A stretch of DNA of 43,485 nt from Moraxella equi (GTDB lineage Bacteria > Pseudomonadota > Gammaproteobacteria > Pseudomonadales > Moraxellaceae): positions 1-43,485 of the forward strand of contig NZ_MXAP01000113.1 in assembly GCF_002027555.1 (NCBI RefSeq), written 5' to 3'. Shown piece by piece: positions 1-8,639 of the stretch. The notes under the pieces were generated by a model. That model was not told where the DNA came from. It worked only from the letters and a program-made list of their open reading frames with translations, and ran no database searches. Both the position numbers and the translations under genes were made by a program. The stretch's first letter is position 1. Every line of letters starts with the position of its first letter.

Positions 1-19
1 GTTAGTTGAGAGTGGGGTA

Positions 20-118
20 TTAAGTGGTCGGATAGCCATTTTTCATGCAAAAATTGATTTAAAACGTTAAGCTTTCACCTTATTTTATAAAAATGTTATC
101 AATGGTAGACACGCCCTA
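20..118 (-). repeat. 98-bp dispersed repeat, copy 1
   Basis: Read on the minus strand this starts TAGGGCGTGT, carries TTGATAACATTTTTATAAAA, and ends with TTTTTGCATGAAAAATGGCT. A same-length relative lies at 10521-10618, sharing both ends and the outer TTAAGTnGT flank but not the middle. Longer relatives lie at 15200-15416 and 42562-42779. The right end touches the first possible start codon of the MFS gene. Confidence 0.65.
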
Positions 119-1305
119 TGTTACCTGCTATCTTTGATAATGTCATGACCGCCCACAATCCTACTTTCACCCAGAAATTTACCATTGCCATGATTGGCTT
201 TTTTGCCTTTTTACAGGTCTATTCAGTGCAGGCGATTTTGCCGGTACTCATGCAGGACTTGCAGGCAAGCGAAGTGCAAGTGGGGCTAGCAGTCGGGGCA
301 ACAGTCATGGCAATTGCCCTGATGTCCCCCTTTATGGGCATGCTCTCGGACGCCTTTGGGCGACGGCGGTTTATCATCGGCTCGCTACTCATGCTCGCCA
401 TTCCTACTTTCATGGTCGGCATGGCAGGGTCGGTGGACGGACTGACTTTTTGGCGGTTTTTGCAGGGGCTTGCCGTCCCTGGTATCACGGTGGTACTCAT
501 TGCCTACATTGGCGAAGAGTACAGCGACAACATCGCTGGCATGATGAGCCTGTATGTGGCAGGCACGGTATTGGGCGGATTTAGCGGACGGTTCTTTGCG
601 GGGCATTTGCACGAATGGATAGGCTGGCGGTGGGGCTATGGGGTCATGGCAGTGCTGACCTTGGTGGGGGCGGTGTGGGCACTAAAAAGCCTGCCCAAAT
701 CACAACATTTTAAAAAAAGCCAAAACTTCCAAGATGCCCTACGCCTGCTCCTATCCCACACCAAAAACCGCCATGTCATGAGTGCCTGCCTGCTCGGTGG
801 CTGTGTACTGTTTAGCTTGGTGGGCTGTTTTACCTTTATCAACTTACACCTAGCCGATGCCCCTTATCGACTCTTGCCATCTCATCTGGCGAACATCTTT
901 GCCCTGTATCTCATCGGCATGGTCATCACTCCTTTGTCCGCCAAAATCATCGCCCGCTTTGGCATGACAGGCACCATCATCTTTGCCGTCATCTGCTCCA
1001 TCACAGGGCTATTTATCACGTTATCCACTCCCCTACCGCTCATCATCATCGGCTTGACCATCATGTCATCAGGGGTATTCATCACGCAGTCGGCGACCAT
1101 CAGCTACATCGCAAGCCATGTCAAAGAAGGGCGTTCGCTGGCATCAGGACTATACTACATGGGCTACTATGGTGGGGGCAGTGTCGGGGCGTGGGTCTGT
1201 GCCATCGCCTATGCTCATGGTGGGTGGCTCTATGCCGTACTGACCATCTTTGGCGTGCAACTGCTGGCGTTAGGCGTGGTAATGGGGCTTATGAAAAAGG
1301 CGTGA
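118..1305 (+). CDS. MFS transporter (drug/sugar exporter type)
   Basis: This is an inner-membrane major facilitator protein of 395 residues, close to the usual 390-410 and consistent with 12 hydrophobic segments. The loop after the second segment carries the MFS motif A signature (GMLSDAFGRRR, about residues 74-84). Motif A and overall length fit the YnfM/AraJ-like efflux branch, but the substrate cannot be read from the sequence. The ATG at 118 overlaps the end of a dispersed repeat and has no visible ribosome site. The ATG at 145 (MTAHNPTF) is a credible alternative start and would remove nine residues. No partner gene is linked to it. Confidence 0.9.
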   Translation: MLPAIFDNVMTAHNPTFTQKFTIAMIGFFAFLQVYSVQAILPVLMQDLQASEVQVGLAVGATVMAIALMSPFMGMLSDAFGRRRFIIGSLLMLAIPTFMVGMAGSVDGLTFWRFLQGLAVPGITVVLIAYIGEEYSDNIAGMMSLYVAGTVLGGFSGRFFAGHLHEWIGWRWGYGVMAVLTLVGAVWALKSLPKSQHFKKSQNFQDALRLLLSHTKNRHVMSACLLGGCVLFSLVGCFTFINLHLADAPYRLLPSHLANIFALYLIGMVITPLSAKIIARFGMTGTIIFAVICSITGLFITLSTPLPLIIIGLTIMSSGVFITQSATISYIASHVKEGRSLASGLYYMGYYGGGSVGAWVCAIAYAHGGWLYAVLTIFGVQLLALGVVMGLMKKA

Positions 1306-1446
1306 TGATAAAAGGTATTTTCAATGAACAGACCTTTTAAAATGACATATAAAAAAATTACATTTAATCAAAAATTAACCTACAGCACCAGATGGATTGT
1401 TATTTACCCGATTTGCACATAAATCTACCCATTTTTACCGAATTTT

Positions 1447-1455
1447 TGCTACAAT
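1447..1455 (+). promoter_or_regulatory. Extended -10 promoter element
   Basis: TGCTACAAT is an extended -10 element about 40 nt before the 1494 start codon. No convincing -35 hexamer is seen. It would drive the three-gene operon 1494-3468. Confidence 0.4.
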
Positions 1456-1493
1456 AGTACAGCTTTTTATTTCCCTTTTATTTTTTAGCATTT

Positions 1494-2279
1494 ATGAATA
1501 ACACTTACGACAGTCGCACGCAGGCGGATTTTGCTGACGAACAAGCAGGATTTGAGCAAACAGGATTCGCCTTTGAAAACGAAAATTTATTTGACAACAT
1601 CACCACCAGCATTCAAAATATCCTAACCAACATCAAACACAGCTACACTAATACCGCAAGCGATTTGGTTGATGAGATTTATGTAACAGGCAGTCAGGAG
1701 CAGATTAATGATGCCTTAAATCAATTTGTGGTACAAAATGTCGGCATGGTGCTAGATTTACACCTTGAACTTTTTGATGGCTTTTTAAGGCTCTACTGCA
1801 CAGCAGATGTGCTAGACATGCACCTGTCGGTAGCTTGTAATTTTAAGCTCACCGAAGCCCGTCTTGACCGTCATGTTCAGCGTTTCGCCTTTGAACAAAT
1901 CTCCAACACCGACATCATCACCCTGCACAGCAAATCATGGTGGAAGACCCCTGCCATCAAGTTTGCCGTGCCTGCCTATCGCACCCTACTTAGAAAAGAC
2001 CCCCTGCCCTTTTTGTTGTCGCTGTCGCCCAAACTCAAAGGCAAGCCCTTTATCGAGTATAAAGGCAACGTCATCTACTTAGAAATCGGACGTTGGCTCC
2101 CCGAGAACATCAAAAATTACCTAAAAAAAGCTCAGGTCAATCACGGCGTGGTCAAAAAAGAACAGCTTATCTTAAAAGTACAGCCCAACTTTGGTGATAT
2201 ATTGAGCTTTGGCGACCCAAACAGCCCCATCATCACCGAAAAAGACAATCCTAACAAGGCGGGTGACAAAGAAGCCTAA
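1494..2279 (+). CDS. Unrecognised protein, first gene of the kinase/Thg1 operon
   Basis: I do not recognise this 261-residue protein. The N-terminal 40 residues are acidic and low in complexity. The middle (about 65-150) alternates hydrophobic and polar residues as in a beta-rich lipid-binding or SCP2-like sheet. A basic segment with WWKTP and LLRKDPLPFLLSLSPKLKGKPF follows. The acidic tail looks disordered. There is no signal peptide or clear membrane helix, so it is probably cytoplasmic or peripherally membrane-bound. Its TAA at 2277-2279 shares a base with the ATG of the kinase gene (TAATG), so the two are translationally coupled. The start has a poor ribosome site. The link to RNA repair is only by operon membership. 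Confidence 0.85.
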   Translation: MNNTYDSRTQADFADEQAGFEQTGFAFENENLFDNITTSIQNILTNIKHSYTNTASDLVDEIYVTGSQEQINDALNQFVVQNVGMVLDLHLELFDGFLRLYCTADVLDMHLSVACNFKLTEARLDRHVQRFAFEQISNTDIITLHSKSWWKTPAIKFAVPAYRTLLRKDPLPFLLSLSPKLKGKPFIEYKGNVIYLEIGRWLPENIKNYLKKAQVNHGVVKKEQLILKVQPNFGDILSFGDPNSPIITEKDNPNKAGDKEA

Positions 2280-2731
2280 TGGAACTTATCATTTTTATCG
2301 GCTCGCAAGGGGCGGGCAAATCCACGTTTTATAAAGAGCGGTTTGTTGATACGCACATTCGGCTAAATGGCGATATGCTAAAAACTGCTCACCGTGAAAA
2401 ACGGCTGTTTGGGGCGTGCCTAGACAGCAAAACCCCCACCGTGATAGACAAAACCAATCCGACCAGAGATGTCCGAGCGGATTATATCCGTTTGGCAAAG
2501 GCTCATCATTTTAAGGTCATCGCCTATTATTTTGATGTGCCGTTTGATGTGGCACTTGCCAATAATAACAGACGACACGGCAAAGCCAAAATCCCTGAAG
2601 TAGGACTAAAATCAGTTGCCAAAGTGCTTAGCCGACCTGATTTTGATGAAGGCTTTGATAAGATTTTTGTGGTAAAAAACACTGGTGGCGACTTTGAAGT
2701 ACAGGAGTATGCATGCGATTTGACGAATTAG
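2279..2731 (+). CDS. P-loop kinase of the polynucleotide 5'-kinase (PNK) type
   Basis: This 150-residue protein is a single P-loop kinase domain. Walker A is GSQGAGKST (residues 8-16). LNGDM places an Asp at 32, where T4 Pnk and human PNKP have the general-base Asp. The segment VIDKTNPTRDVRADYIRLA closely resembles the VIDNTNP...R..YI..A region of PNKP kinase domains. ANNNRR fits the lid region, and the IPEV...EGFDKIFVV tail matches the end of the PNKP kinase domain. These similarities are from memory of the family. The expected activity is ATP-dependent phosphorylation of a 5'-OH RNA or DNA end, but databases may call it a zeta-toxin-like AAA ATPase. It overlaps the upstream gene by one base and the downstream Thg1 gene by 19 bases. 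Confidence 0.88.
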   Translation: MELIIFIGSQGAGKSTFYKERFVDTHIRLNGDMLKTAHREKRLFGACLDSKTPTVIDKTNPTRDVRADYIRLAKAHHFKVIAYYFDVPFDVALANNNRRHGKAKIPEVGLKSVAKVLSRPDFDEGFDKIFVVKNTGGDFEVQEYACDLTN

Positions 2732-3468
2732 ACACAAGATTACGTCAATACGAAACCTTACATGACAGCTTTGTCTTGCCAGATGTTCACATGGTCGTGC
2801 GACTAGACGGACGGGGCTTTACCAAAAAGGCAGACGATGTTTGGCAACTCAACCGCCCTTTTGATGACACTTTTCATCACGCCATGACCAAAACCACCGA
2901 ACACCTGATGAATACTGGCTTTCGTGTGGTCTATGGCTACACCCAAAGCGATGAGATTTCTCTGCTGTTGCACATCAATGACGACAGTTTTAACCGCAAA
3001 ACCCGCAAAATCATCTCGCTATTGGCAGGCGAAGCAAGTGGGGTATTTAGTCTTATCATGAACGCCCCAGCGAGTTTTGACGCTCGCATTTGTGAATTGC
3101 CAACTCAAAAGCTCGTGCAGGATTATTTTAGCTGGCGACAAGAAGACGCTCATAGAAACGACTTAAACACGCATTGTTATTGGCTACTTAGAAAACAAGG
3201 ACAATCACCAAAAGCAAGTGCCGATTTTTTATTATACAAATCAGTAGGCGAAAAGCATGAACTGCTATTTCAAAACGGCATTAACTTTAATGACGTACCA
3301 AATTGGCAAAAGCGTGGCGTGGGGATATATTGGCAAGACATTCAAAAAGACGGCTTTAACCCCAAAACAGGCGAGCAGACAACCACCTTACGCAGAACCT
3401 TGGCTATTGATGATAATCTACCCATTTATGATGAGTATCGTGAAATGATTGGGGGTATGCTCGGTTAA
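2713..3468 (+). CDS. Thg1-family 3'-5' RNA polymerase (tRNA-His guanylyltransferase-like)
   Basis: Thg1 and bacterial Thg1-like proteins add nucleotides to RNA 5' ends in the 3'-5' direction, using a palm fold like that of ordinary polymerases. Here VVRLDGRGF supplies the first metal-binding Asp (D32, G33) and YTQSDEIS the second acidic pair (D80, E81). EDAHRNDLNTHCYW (about 155-168) is the counterpart of the HINNLYN nucleotide-binding motif. The length of 251 is normal for bacterial family members. The gene starts 19 bases inside the kinase gene, so expression is coupled. Bacterial tRNA-His normally has an encoded G-1, so 5'-end repair rather than G-1 addition is the likely role (inference). 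Confidence 0.93.
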   Translation: MRFDELDTRLRQYETLHDSFVLPDVHMVVRLDGRGFTKKADDVWQLNRPFDDTFHHAMTKTTEHLMNTGFRVVYGYTQSDEISLLLHINDDSFNRKTRKIISLLAGEASGVFSLIMNAPASFDARICELPTQKLVQDYFSWRQEDAHRNDLNTHCYWLLRKQGQSPKASADFLLYKSVGEKHELLFQNGINFNDVPNWQKRGVGIYWQDIQKDGFNPKTGEQTTTLRRTLAIDDNLPIYDEYREMIGGMLG

Positions 3469-3527
3469 ATTTAACCTTTAAAATATGATGTTGTTCAATA
3501 AAAAATATCATCAAAATACACCAACTG

Positions 3528-3617
3528 GCGTAATACGCACCAATTTATCATTTCACCTAAAAGGTGCGTGGTACGCACCTTACAAAAAAACCATATCAAG
3601 GGCAAATGCAATTTGCC
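3528..3617. repeat. Cluster of short REP-like palindromes
   Basis: Three small hairpins lie in a row: GCGTAATACGC (3529-3539), AAGGTGCGTGGTACGCACCTT (about 3561-3581) and GGCAAATGCAATTTGCC (3601-3617). They belong to the palindromes scattered through the window. A short open frame over this stretch is made of repeats and is not a gene. Confidence 0.55.
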
Positions 3618-3635
3618 GTTATAAATCCGCCCAAA

Positions 3636-3668
3636 AAAACACCCAAGCGACAACTTGGGTGTTTTACC
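3636..3668. terminator. Rho-independent terminator, bidirectional
   Basis: AAAACACCCAAG (3636-3647) pairs perfectly with CTTGGGTGTTTT (3654-3665) around a 6-base loop. It sits just after the stop of the CoA-transferase on the minus strand and can also end the Thg1 operon. Confidence 0.85.
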
Positions 3669-3678
3669 AAAGTGATGA

Positions 3679-5205
3679 TTACTTGATACGCATATCGCCC
3701 GTTTCAACAAAACGTTGGTGCCATGATAGGGCTTCTAGCAATAGGTGTGGGGTGTGTACACCGCCTGATTTTTGGCTTGCCACGAATGCACGGTCATAAT
3801 AATCACGGAGCATATCACGGTAATCAGGGTGCGAGCAGTTATCGATGATAAGTTTGGCACGCTCTTTTGGCGACTTACCACGCAAATCCGCCATGCCTTG
3901 CTCAGTTACGATAAACATCACGTCATGCTCGGTGTGGTCGTGGTGGCTTACCATTGGCACGATAGCCGAGATTGCCCCGCCTTTTGCGGTAGACGGGCTG
4001 ACATAAATGCTAAAAAAGCCGTTACGAGTAAAGTCGCCAGAACCGCCAATGCCGTTCATCATGCGAGTACCCATGACGTGGGTTGAGTTTACGTTGCCAT
4101 AAATATCCGCTTCAATCATGGAGTTCATGCCAATCACACCCAAACGGCGAATGACTTCTGGGTTGTTGCTGATTTCCATAGGACGAAGGATGATTTTGTC
4201 TTTTAAAAACTCAATGTTTTCGTTAAAGCGAGCCAGAGCATCTGGGCTAAATGACAAGGCAGTGGCGGACGCTGTTTTCATCTTTTTGGCAAGAATCAAA
4301 TCAAGCATACCGTCTTGTAGCACTTCGGTATAACCTGTCAAATCATCAAATGGGGCATCAAGTAGTCCTGCCATAACCGCATTCGCTACGTTACCCACGC
4401 CTGATTGGAGTGGTAGTAGGCTCTTAGGTAAGCGACCTGCTTTGACTTCATGGTCAAGAAAATCAATGACTTGGGCGGCGATACGCTTAGAGATGTCATC
4501 GGGTTCTGCAAACTTAGAGTTACGGTCGCCTGCGTTGGTAAATACAATCGCTACGATTTTGTCAGGGTCAATGGCTAACCCTGCCGTGCCGATACGGTCA
4601 AACGCCCCTACCACAGGAATCGGTTTACGGTGCGGTGGCAGACCCACATCGCCATAGATGTCATGCATACCTTCCAAGCCTGCACTTAAGGCGGCGTTAA
4701 TCTCAACGATGACTTTGTCGGCATTTTTGACCGCTTCTACGCCATGACCGATACCCATCGCAAAAATCAGCTCGCCATTTTCGGTAATGGCAGTCGCTTC
4801 AACGATAGCTACGTCAAATTTACCATAAAAGCCTTGACGCATTTGCTGTTCAACGTGCGATAGGTGCATGTCTTGATAAGCAATCTCGCCTGCGTTAATG
4901 CCGTTACGAAGGGTTGGGTCAGATTGAAAAGGCGAGCGAAAATGCAAGGCTTTGGCTTCGGCAAGCACGCCATCACACTCAGGGGCGGTGGACGCACCTG
5001 TTACCATGCCTACGCTAAATTTCTCGCCTTTGGCGTGAGCGTCTTTGGCTTTGTTGGCGATGGCGGTTGGCATCGCTTTTGGATAACCTGCCCCTGTAAA
5101 GCCTGTAACAGCAAGCATCATGCCATTTTGGATAAACTGCACTGCCTCATCAGCAGTCATCACTTTTTCACGCAAAGCAGCTTGGCGAACACGGTCAATT
5201 GACAT
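3679..5205 (-). CDS. Succinate:acetate CoA-transferase (acetyl-CoA hydrolase/transferase family)
   Basis: This class I CoA-transferase moves CoA between succinyl-CoA and acetate (AarC/SucC-bypass type), giving a route for acetate or succinyl-CoA handling alongside the TCA cycle. Length is about 508 residues, as in AarC and Cat1. GYTEVLQDGM holds the glutamate that forms the covalent enzyme-CoA intermediate (E296 counted from the upstream ATG at 5211). Conserved glycine-rich GVGNVANAV and NGIGGSGDFTRN loops are present. The ATG at 5205 is preferred over 5211: AAGGA lies six bases before the former and abuts the latter. The gene stands alone, with a strong terminator after it. Family members are often annotated simply as acetyl-CoA hydrolase. 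Confidence 0.92.
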   Translation of the reverse strand: MSIDRVRQAALREKVMTADEAVQFIQNGMMLAVTGFTGAGYPKAMPTAIANKAKDAHAKGEKFSVGMVTGASTAPECDGVLAEAKALHFRSPFQSDPTLRNGINAGEIAYQDMHLSHVEQQMRQGFYGKFDVAIVEATAITENGELIFAMGIGHGVEAVKNADKVIVEINAALSAGLEGMHDIYGDVGLPPHRKPIPVVGAFDRIGTAGLAIDPDKIVAIVFTNAGDRNSKFAEPDDISKRIAAQVIDFLDHEVKAGRLPKSLLPLQSGVGNVANAVMAGLLDAPFDDLTGYTEVLQDGMLDLILAKKMKTASATALSFSPDALARFNENIEFLKDKIILRPMEISNNPEVIRRLGVIGMNSMIEADIYGNVNSTHVMGTRMMNGIGGSGDFTRNGFFSIYVSPSTAKGGAISAIVPMVSHHDHTEHDVMFIVTEQGMADLRGKSPKERAKLIIDNCSHPDYRDMLRDYYDRAFVASQKSGGVHTPHLLLEALSWHQRFVETGDMRIK

Positions 5206-5368
5206 AATCATTCCTTATTGAAATCATGGAAATTAAAAATACCCTTTAAACAGGTGTTAAGATTTTAACACCTGCAAACAATAAAATAAATAGTTTGTTA
5301 CAATATTTAGCAGGATTTTTTGATAGGCAAAATCAATCATTACCATTTATCATAATTGATTTTAAAAA

Positions 5369-6464
5369 TCACAATCCCGCCTTTAAACTTGCCACGATAA
5401 ATTTATCCAAATCACCATTTAACACCGCTTGCGTGTTGGACGTCTCAACGCCCGTACGTAAATCCTTAATGCGCGAATCATCAAGCACATAGGAGCGGAT
5501 TTGACTGCCCCAACCGATGTCAGATTTGCTGTCTTCTAGGGCTTGCTGTTTTTCCATGCGTTTTTGCATTTCAAGCTCGTAGAGTTTGGCGCGGAGCATT
5601 TTCATGGCGGTGTCTTTGTTGGCATGCTGTGAACGCTCGTTTTGGCACGCCACAACCACGCCTGTGGGCTGGTGCGTGATACGCACGGCAGAGTCGGTGG
5701 TATTGACGTGCTGACCGCCTGCCCCGCTTGAGCGATAGGTATCGATGCGCAGGTCGGCAGGATTGATGTCAATCTGTACATTATCATCAATCTCAGGGGA
5801 GACAAACACCGCCGAAAATGACGTATGGCGACCGTTGTTGCTGTCAAATGGCGATTTACGCACCAAACGATGAACGCCAATCTCGGTGCGAAGCCAACCA
5901 AAAGCATAATCGCCCTTGACCGCAATGGTTGCCGATTTGATGCCTGCCACACCACCTTCGGAGACTTCTAAAACTTCCGCCTTAAAGCCATGCGACTCAC
6001 ACCAACGCAGATACATACGCAGGAGCATCTCCGACCAGTCTTGGGCTTCTGTCCCGCCAGAGCCTGCCTGTATGTCCAGATAGCAGTTATTGGCGTCCAT
6101 CTCGCCGCTAAACATCCGTTTAAATTCTAAGTCTTCCACGCTTTTTAGGGCATCATCAAGCTCGGCTTGCACGTCTGCCAGTAGACTCTCATCGTCCGCT
6201 TCTACGGCAAGCTCCAACATGGCGGCAGCGTCATCTAGCTTAGCGGTCAAGCCGTCCACCACGCCCACGATACCATCTAGGACGGATTTTTCTTTGCTGA
6301 TTTTGGTGGCAAGCTCAGGGTCGTTCCAGATGTCGGGGTTTTCTAGTTCTAGATTGACTTCTTCTAGGCGTTCTTTTTTGCTTTCGACGTCAAAGATACC
6401 CCCAAAGCTCTTTGCCACGAGCGTGTAGGTCTTTGATTTGTTCTTGATATGGGGCGATTTCCAT
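5369..6464 (-). CDS. prfB: Peptide chain release factor 2, with programmed +1 frameshift
   Basis: RF2 ends translation at UGA and UAA codons. The main frame (5369-6418) carries the stop-recognition tripeptide SPF (in [10 protein letters not shown]) and the catalytic GGQ motif (SGAGGQHVN). The true start is the ATG at 6464. From it 24 codons ([10 protein letters not shown]...WGYL) run into an in-frame TGA at 6392-6390, embedded in GGGGGTATCTTTGAC. This is the classic RF2 autoregulatory site: a Shine-Dalgarno-like GGGGG, the slippery CTT, and UGA followed by C. A +1 slip joins codon 24 to DVESKKER, giving 364 residues, against 365 in E. coli. Low RF2 therefore favours its own synthesis. Annotating only the downstream frame, beginning MAKSFGG, would be wrong. 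Confidence 0.97.
6389..6403 (-). promoter_or_regulatory. prfB: prfB programmed +1 frameshift site
   Basis: On the minus strand the sequence is GGGGGTATCTTTGAC. The slip codon CTT is at 6395-6393 and the in-frame TGA at 6392-6390, followed by C. It matches the known RF2 site in spacing and sequence. Confidence 0.96.
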
Positions 6465-6557
6465 GATGATTACCTTGCAATGGATTTAAAAATAAGCGTA
6501 TTATAACAAATTTTCTCTACAAATGTGAAAAAACAAACACGAACCAAAACACATGAT

Positions 6558-6586
6558 TTGCTTTATTGTAACTTTTTGTTTATAAT
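6558..6586 (+). promoter_or_regulatory. Sigma70-type promoter of gltS
   Basis: TTGCTT (6558-6563), a 17-base spacer and TATAAT (6581-6586) precede gltS by about 108 bases. A good AAGGAG ribosome site sits at 6684-6689. Confidence 0.65.
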
Positions 6587-6694
6587 ACACCATTTTCAAC
6601 TGATTTTTGTAAGTCATTGAAAATTATATCTTTAAAAAAATTAACAATCAATTAAGCTCTTTATAGGGCATATTATTTTAAATAAGGAGTTTAC

Positions 6695-7957
6695 ATGGAA
6701 CTCACCGAAATCACACTAAACGGCTACTATACGCTGATTTTGGCGACCATTGTCCTACTTGTGGGACAATTTTTGGTTAAAAAGATTAAATTTTTAGAAG
6801 ATTTTAACATCCCTGAGCCTGTGGCAGGTGGCTTACTTGCAGCTGCCATCATTTATTTTTTAAACTTCCAATACGGTTACGTCTTTAACATTCATAAAGA
6901 ATTACAAACCGCCTGTATGCTCATGTTTTTCTCATCCATCGGCTTGTCGGCAGATTTTCGCCGTCTAAAAGCAGGTGGGCTACCACTGGTTATTTTAACG
7001 GTCGTGGTCGGTTTTTTCCTGCTTGTACAAAACGGGGTGGGCGTGGCACTGGCATCTATGCTTGGACTTGACCCTATCATGGGTCTGGTGGCAGGTTCTA
7101 TCAGCTTGATTGGCGGTCATGGCACGGCAGGTGCGTGGGGGGCAACCCTTGAAAACGACTATGGCGTAACAGGGGCAACCACCATGGGTATTGCGGCAGC
7201 AACTTATGGCTTGGTGGCAGGCGGTCTTATCGGTGGTCCTGTGGCAAAACGCCTTATCAAAAACATGGGCATGCAAGCCGTCAATACCGCACCAAACAAC
7301 GCCAATCTTGATAAAACAGACGGTAGCAATGACGCCAACAACACCGTGTTTGAAAAAGCCGACAGCGTTCGCTTGATTACTGCCGTGTCTGCAGTGGAAA
7401 CTTTGGCTTTGTTTGCGGTGTGTTTGGTGGCTGCTGACTATATGAGCGGTGTTGCCAAAGATATCGAGTGGTTGGCTCAGCTTAAAGTTCCGACCTTTGT
7501 GTGGGCGTTGGCTACAGGCGTGATTTTGCGTAACGTTTTGACCAGTCTTTTTAATTTTGATATGTTTGACCGTGCCATTGATGTGTTTGGTAATGCATCT
7601 TTGAGCCTATTTTTGGCAATGGCACTCATGTCATTAAAGCTGTGGGAACTTGCCGACTTAGCAGGTCCTTTGGTTATCATCCTAGTTGTACAGACCATTG
7701 TGATGATTTTGTTTGCCTATTTTGTGACGTTTAGAGTCATGGGCAAAAACTACGATTCGGCAGTACTGGCGGCAGGTCATTGTGGTTTTGGTATGGGTGC
7801 AACCCCCACCGCCGTGGCAAACATGCAAGCGGTTACTGACCGTTATGGTGCATCTCACAAGGCGTTTTTGATTATCCCGATGGTGGGGGCATTCTTTGTG
7901 GACTTGATGAACCTTGTGGCACTACAAGGGTTCTTGATGTTGCCATTTATGAAATAA
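6695..7957 (+). CDS. gltS: Sodium/glutamate symporter GltS
   Basis: GltS brings glutamate into the cell with sodium across the inner membrane. The 420-residue protein is hydrophobic throughout and has the two-fold GltS arrangement. Features include FNIPEPVAGGLLAA in the first half, GSISLIGGHGTAGAWG in one re-entrant loop and AGHCGFGMGATPTAVANM in the other, which are the family's glycine-rich signatures. Length is close to E. coli GltS (401), with a slightly longer central hydrophilic loop (about residues 195-222). An AAGGAG site fixes the start, and a strong terminator follows at once, so it is a single-gene unit. Confidence 0.95.
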   Translation: MELTEITLNGYYTLILATIVLLVGQFLVKKIKFLEDFNIPEPVAGGLLAAAIIYFLNFQYGYVFNIHKELQTACMLMFFSSIGLSADFRRLKAGGLPLVILTVVVGFFLLVQNGVGVALASMLGLDPIMGLVAGSISLIGGHGTAGAWGATLENDYGVTGATTMGIAAATYGLVAGGLIGGPVAKRLIKNMGMQAVNTAPNNANLDKTDGSNDANNTVFEKADSVRLITAVSAVETLALFAVCLVAADYMSGVAKDIEWLAQLKVPTFVWALATGVILRNVLTSLFNFDMFDRAIDVFGNASLSLFLAMALMSLKLWELADLAGPLVIILVVQTIVMILFAYFVTFRVMGKNYDSAVLAAGHCGFGMGATPTAVANMQAVTDRYGASHKAFLIIPMVGAFFVDLMNLVALQGFLMLPFMK

Positions 7958-7968
7958 ACCCTATAAAT

Positions 7969-7999
7969 AAAAAGGCGTATCGTTGGGTACGCCTTTTTT
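7969..7999 (+). terminator. Terminator of gltS
   Basis: AAAAAGGCGTA (7969-7979) pairs with TACGCCTTTTT (7988-7998) around an 8-base loop, 12 bases after the gltS stop. Confidence 0.88.
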
Positions 8000-8116
8000 G
8001 TTGGTAAATTCAAACCTAACAACCCCCACTTTATCAAAGATTATCTCCAACCATGGCTGTTAGTCATGTTGGAATTGTTGGTTTTGTAGGGCATGTTGAA
8101 CATTGATACACCCAAG

Positions 8117-8220
8117 AAACTTTAAAATTACTACAAATACAATGATGTGTGGACGTAGGGGCGTGCTGAGCACGCCTTGTATAGTAATATCATCAAAGGG
8201 TGTGCTCAGCACACACCCCT
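8117..8220 (+). repeat. ~104-bp paired-palindrome repeat, copy A
   Basis: It begins AAACTTTAAAATTACTACAA. Two palindromes follow: GGGGCGTGCTGAGCACGCC and GGGTGTGCTCAGCACACACC, joined by about 20 bases containing ATCATCAAA. A clearly homologous copy in opposite orientation lies at 16369-16469, with differences scattered over its length. Confidence 0.75.
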
Positions 8221-8639
8221 ATAAACCCGTAGTAAATATCAAGTTGGTTGAGTGTAATAGTTTTATGAAATAAGATAAAAACTTAACGTTTTGGTAGTGG
8301 CCTAAAAAGTATGCTGAACTAATTTTTCCGTTCATCCTAAGCTTGTCTGCGAGTCGGAAAACCGTCGTGGGTGGATATAGCTCATCACGAACAGTTTTCT
8401 TTGTAGCATAATTTTTTAACTAGAACCAACTTTTAAAGTTTTAGACCGTATTTACAATCATCCAAGACAATAGTCATGGATTTTGAATTTTACCCACAAA
8501 AAAGAGCGATAAACACGCCCTTCTTTATGTTTTTAATAGACCTCTTGCGAAATTAAAATTTTATTGAGCTTGTCAAAATTCCAAATCCAATAAGATCAAG
8601 GTTTGCAAGCCAAAATTTTGAATTTCTCAAGAATTCTAA

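Larger units (their letters stand above)
7958..8639. other. Repeat-rich gap without genes
   Basis: No credible gene is seen between gltS and the phosphate transporter. After the gltS terminator it holds a ~104-bp repeat (8117-8220). A REP-like stretch follows (8328-8400) that begins CCGTTCATCCTAAGCTTGTC, a variant of a palindromic repeat common in many bacteria. The end (about 8535-8639) starts AGACCTCTTGCGAAA, which faintly recalls IS5-family ends. No transposase remains. Confidence 0.6.

Noticed and set aside
3485..3799. Open frame of 104 codons on the plus strand
   Set aside because: It is built from palindromic repeats, the terminator and antisense of the CoA-transferase end.
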